Below are positions 61,753 to 64,000 of a stretch of DNA of 64,000 nt, piece by piece. The stretch is from PWXP01 sp034005525 (GTDB lineage: Bacteria > Planctomycetota > Planctomycetia > Pirellulales > Thermoguttaceae). The stretch lies in contig JAVEUP010000003.1 in the NCBI GenBank assembly GCA_034005525.1, positions 50,163 through 114,162 on the forward strand. The letters are read 5' to 3'. Numbering within the stretch: the stretch's first letter is position 1; every line of letters starts with the position of its first letter. The notes under the pieces are model-generated. The model saw only the letters and a list, made by a program, of their open reading frames with translations. It had not been told where the DNA came from and made no database searches. The position numbers were made by a program, and so were the translations under genes.

Positions 61753-62340
61753 CTAGTCTCCCTTGATCCACTCAAGGTCCATCCGTACCACGGCGATGTG
61801 TTCGTACAGCTTCTTCTCGCCACGCTCGAATAGCAGGTAGATGGCGCCGTCCGGGCCGGCAGCCAGCGAGGAATAGGCACTGGGGCCCTCGTAGACAAGG
61901 CGTTTGACCGGCCACGTTTCGCCGCGGTCGAAGCTGGCAAACACGGTCATGTGCGTGCGGCCGCCGCCGTTGGTGTCGGGCATGCTGAACACGAGCACGT
62001 CCTTGCCGCTGGTGGTTTCCAGCGGCAGTCGGACCAGGCCGGCGTTGATGCCGTAGCTGGGCTTGCGGCCGTACTTGAAGTAATGCGGCTGGCCCACCTC
62101 GCGCAAGTCGTGGTCCACGCGCCAGTCGGTGAACATGGCGCCGCCGTCGTAGCTGAAGGCGATTTGCCGGCGGTGATCGACCGACATGTGCGAACGCGAG
62201 TTGTAGTAGATCACGCCGTCGAACAGGTCGACCACGGCGCCGAAAGGCGCCGGCTGTAACGACTCGTCGGCTTGCACGGCCACGACGAGGCATCCGGCGA
62301 TTACGGTCCACAGGGCAGCGAACGGGCGAGTGCGTTTCAT
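61753..62340 (-). CDS. Truncated sialidase copy 3
   Basis: 195 residues from ATG 62340 with AGGAG-type sequence upstream and a good signal peptide (FAALWTVIAGCLVVAVQA). Directly after the leader the sequence reads VDLFDGVIYYNSRSHMS, which corresponds to the middle of copies 1 and 2 (DGRIYYNSRRH). The first half of the propeller is therefore absent, though the frame is open. Two Asp-box-like motifs remain (FSYDGGAMF, ASFDRGETW), along with AYSSLAAGPDG. The protein probably cannot form a full sialidase. Likely a decaying copy. Confidence 0.75.
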   Translation of the reverse strand: MKRTRPFAALWTVIAGCLVVAVQADESLQPAPFGAVVDLFDGVIYYNSRSHMSVDHRRQIAFSYDGGAMFTDWRVDHDLREVGQPHYFKYGRKPSYGINAGLVRLPLETTSGKDVLVFSMPDTNGGGRTHMTVFASFDRGETWPVKRLVYEGPSAYSSLAAGPDGAIYLLFERGEKKLYEHIAVVRMDLEWIKGD

Positions 62341-62448
62341 CGGGGGGGACTCCTTCACGGGGTGACGTTGAGCAGGTAGTCTATTTGCTGGTTGCACGGC
62401 AATTCCTCGGCGAGGTTCGCGCCGCGGGAGCAGTGATGGTTTTACCTC

Positions 62449-63813
62449 TCACGGCCACAGCGAGTCAAGCGCCTCGACCGTCGCATCGACCAACGCGCGG
62501 CCGCCGCGCGGGCCGACGGTGTGATTCACGGCACTGTAATCGCCGCCGGCCACCGCCCGCCGCGTGGGCAGATATCCGTGATGGTCGCATGTCAACTGTG
62601 AGACAAAGGTCAACACCGCCTTGCTGCGGCCCTTGATCTGGATGCCGTAATCGAGGAACAACTCAAACGGATTCGTGGCCATCGCGATATCGCCCAGTCG
62701 CAGGACGTGAAGCTCGACGGGCACGGTCGAGGGCATCCAGCGGGCCTCATTGTAGGAGTTCTTGTTGGGAATATCCATCTTGATGATGCGATGCGAGAAG
62801 ACAACCTGCGTCTGGACGTCGGCTTGGGCGCACGGCCATACATCGTCAACAGCCCGGATCACCCGGTTGGCCAGCTCTTCCTTCCAGGATATCTTGCGGC
62901 GCTCGGTCATCACCTTTTCGGCCTTGCTACGCACAATTGGGGCCGGGCACTGATCGCCCGCGGCGGCGCACTGTCCGAAAACGTGAATGTCCGGCCCATA
63001 TTTTGCTCTGAGGCCTTCGCGAATTTGATGCCAGAAATCGGCGCTGATCGCTCGCCGTCCCACCTGTGACGGGCATGCGATGTTCAGCAGCATGCCCGTA
63101 AGCTTCTGATTGGCGTCCCAGAAGAACAGCATCTCCACGCCATGATCTTCGTAGCCCTCGACGTGGGAGAAATCTGGCCGGGCCGTGTCAGACCCCATGA
63201 TAGCCGATCCGTCGGCGTAGCTCAGCCGCCGGTTGTACCCGACCACGGCGTTGCCCAATGCCCAACTCATGGCTGCCGGCTTGCGACTCTGCCATGCCTC
63301 GACGATTCCGGCTCCGACTCTCTCGTACAAGAGCAGAATATACTGCTGCGGCGTCATCACGTTGGTTTCTTCGCTGATGTCGTACAACTGCCCCGGCCCG
63401 GTTCGCTCGTAGGAGATGCTTGGGCCGCAATGGGTGTGCGTTGCGCCGCAGAACAACTTGGCGCTGTCGAAGCCCTCGAGCTTCTCGGCCGCCACGCGTT
63501 GCATGCCTTCTTGGACCTCCTTCGTCATGCGGACCAGATCGAAGCTGATCATGAGTGCCTGATCGATTACCCGGTCTCCATCCCGCGTTTCCAGGGCCAA
63601 CACGGTAGCCGTCACCGGGTCTTCCACCTCGTTGGTAAGCCGCTTGTACCCGCTGCCATCCAGGATGACCCGCTCGGATGGCGTGATATCCACGGTCGCC
63701 CATCCCACGTACAATTGCCCGGCCGGCAACTCGTCCGCAGCCGCAAGGCCGGCGGCACCGCAGGCGGCCGTACCCAAAAGGACCGCCAGGACTCCTGATC
63801 GGGACGCGTGCAT
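62449..63813 (-). CDS. Secreted ceramidase-like zinc hydrolase
   Basis: 454 residues from ATG 63813 with AGGAG 7 bases upstream and a signal peptide (VLAVLLGTAACGAAGLAA). It matches the N-terminal part of neutral/alkaline ceramidases: VGWATVDITPSERVILDGSG, MISFDLVRMTKE, FCGATHTHCGPS (zinc ligands), then LLNIACPSQVG and DIHVFGQCAAAGDQC. Neutral ceramidases hydrolyse the amide of ceramide. The family is broad in planctomycetes and the substrate may differ. The next upstream gene is a paralogue. Confidence 0.8.
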   Translation of the reverse strand: MHASRSGVLAVLLGTAACGAAGLAAADELPAGQLYVGWATVDITPSERVILDGSGYKRLTNEVEDPVTATVLALETRDGDRVIDQALMISFDLVRMTKEVQEGMQRVAAEKLEGFDSAKLFCGATHTHCGPSISYERTGPGQLYDISEETNVMTPQQYILLLYERVGAGIVEAWQSRKPAAMSWALGNAVVGYNRRLSYADGSAIMGSDTARPDFSHVEGYEDHGVEMLFFWDANQKLTGMLLNIACPSQVGRRAISADFWHQIREGLRAKYGPDIHVFGQCAAAGDQCPAPIVRSKAEKVMTERRKISWKEELANRVIRAVDDVWPCAQADVQTQVVFSHRIIKMDIPNKNSYNEARWMPSTVPVELHVLRLGDIAMATNPFELFLDYGIQIKGRSKAVLTFVSQLTCDHHGYLPTRRAVAGGDYSAVNHTVGPRGGRALVDATVEALDSLWP

Positions 63814-63883
63814 CAGAGTACTCCTATTCCGAGAGTGGCTTTTGAAACCCAGCAAGGAATGCGCGACCTCGGCGCCATCCCTG

Positions 63884-64000
63884 CTATTTCCACAGTTCCT
63901 GAATGATTTCCACCGTCTTGTCAACCAGCATCTGCCCGCCTTCCGGACCGATGATGTTGCTCTGCGGCACGGCCGAGTAATGCCCACCGGCCAGGGCTCG
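63884..64000 (-). CDS. C-terminal end of a second ceramidase-like protein, partial
   Basis: The last 38 codons of a gene entering from the right edge: RALAGGHYSAVPQSNIIGPE, then GGQMLVDKTVEIIQELWK and TAG. This aligns with the C-terminus of the preceding ceramidase-like protein (AVAGGDYSAVNHTVGPRGGR, ALVDATVEALDSLWP). So the two are tandem paralogues. Confidence 0.8.
   Translation of the reverse strand, partial: RALAGGHYSAVPQSNIIGPEGGQMLVDKTVEIIQELWK

Noticed and set aside
1..64000. Search for tRNA, rRNA and CRISPR
   Set aside because: No cloverleaf with a GGTTCGAAT-type arm, no rRNA core sequence and no evenly spaced direct repeats were found by eye.

Overview
The window looks like a chromosomal segment of a planctomycete, probably Pirellulales-like. 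It is GC-rich, carries many secreted proteins with Sec or Tat-type leaders, and holds families typical of that phylum: Tat-leader Gfo/Idh/MocA oxidoreductases, a TIGR03790 protein, a DUF1570-like peptidase, Asp-box sialidases, a ceramidase-like pair, a GH109-like enzyme, a PL11 lyase and a large membrane Ser/Thr kinase. I found no rRNA, tRNA, CRISPR array or phage module. This placement is an inference from gene content.

Layout. 0-6.5 kb: an edge-truncated secreted coiled-coil gene, a DPM1-type glycosyltransferase, two tandem paralogous envelope proteins, a coupled pair (receiver-like protein and HTH-EIIA regulator) and a 5'-truncated Hsp20. 6.8-13 kb: a haem-motif sensor kinase, RNase HI, a secreted gluzincin and a heparinase-like lyase. 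13-26 kb: TIGR03790 protein, acetyl-xylan-esterase-like hydrolase, two Gfo/Idh/MocA proteins, RecQ, an XRE regulator overlapping an acyl carrier protein gene, an HD phosphohydrolase and a zinc-ribbon membrane protein. 26.5-35.5 kb: a partial Tad set (CpaB, FHA-TadA, TadB, TadC), a zinc-ribbon membrane protein and a kinase fused to a caspase-like domain that has lost its cysteine. 35.8-42 kb: a YWTD-propeller protein, a PL11 lyase and a CBM-glycosidase. 42-53.7 kb: TrmO-like protein, methyltransferase, RND exporter, dynamin-like GTPase, PfkB kinase, AcpH-like protein, TIM-barrel isomerase, ScpB and a secreted protein with one CxxxxCH motif. 53.8-62.3 kb: an apparent sialic-acid cluster, all on the minus strand: kelch-symporter fusion, GntR/LacI-type regulator, DapA/NanA-family lyase, two full sialidases and one decayed one. 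62.4-64 kb: tandem ceramidase-like genes, the second cut by the window edge.

Between genes lies a family of about 170-180 bp elements with terminal inverted repeats (TIRs) starting AGCCCGGATTATTCAT. There are six copies at five loci, mostly at convergent gene ends and often abutting TAG stop codons. At least two other palindromic repeat families are also present.

The strongest leads are: (1) the Tad set with an FHA-carrying ATPase next to a kinase/pseudo-caspase fusion; (2) the XRE-ACP overlapping pair with palindromes in its promoter; (3) the TIR element family at gene ends; (4) the sialic-acid cluster with a mutarotase-symporter fusion and a visibly decaying end.
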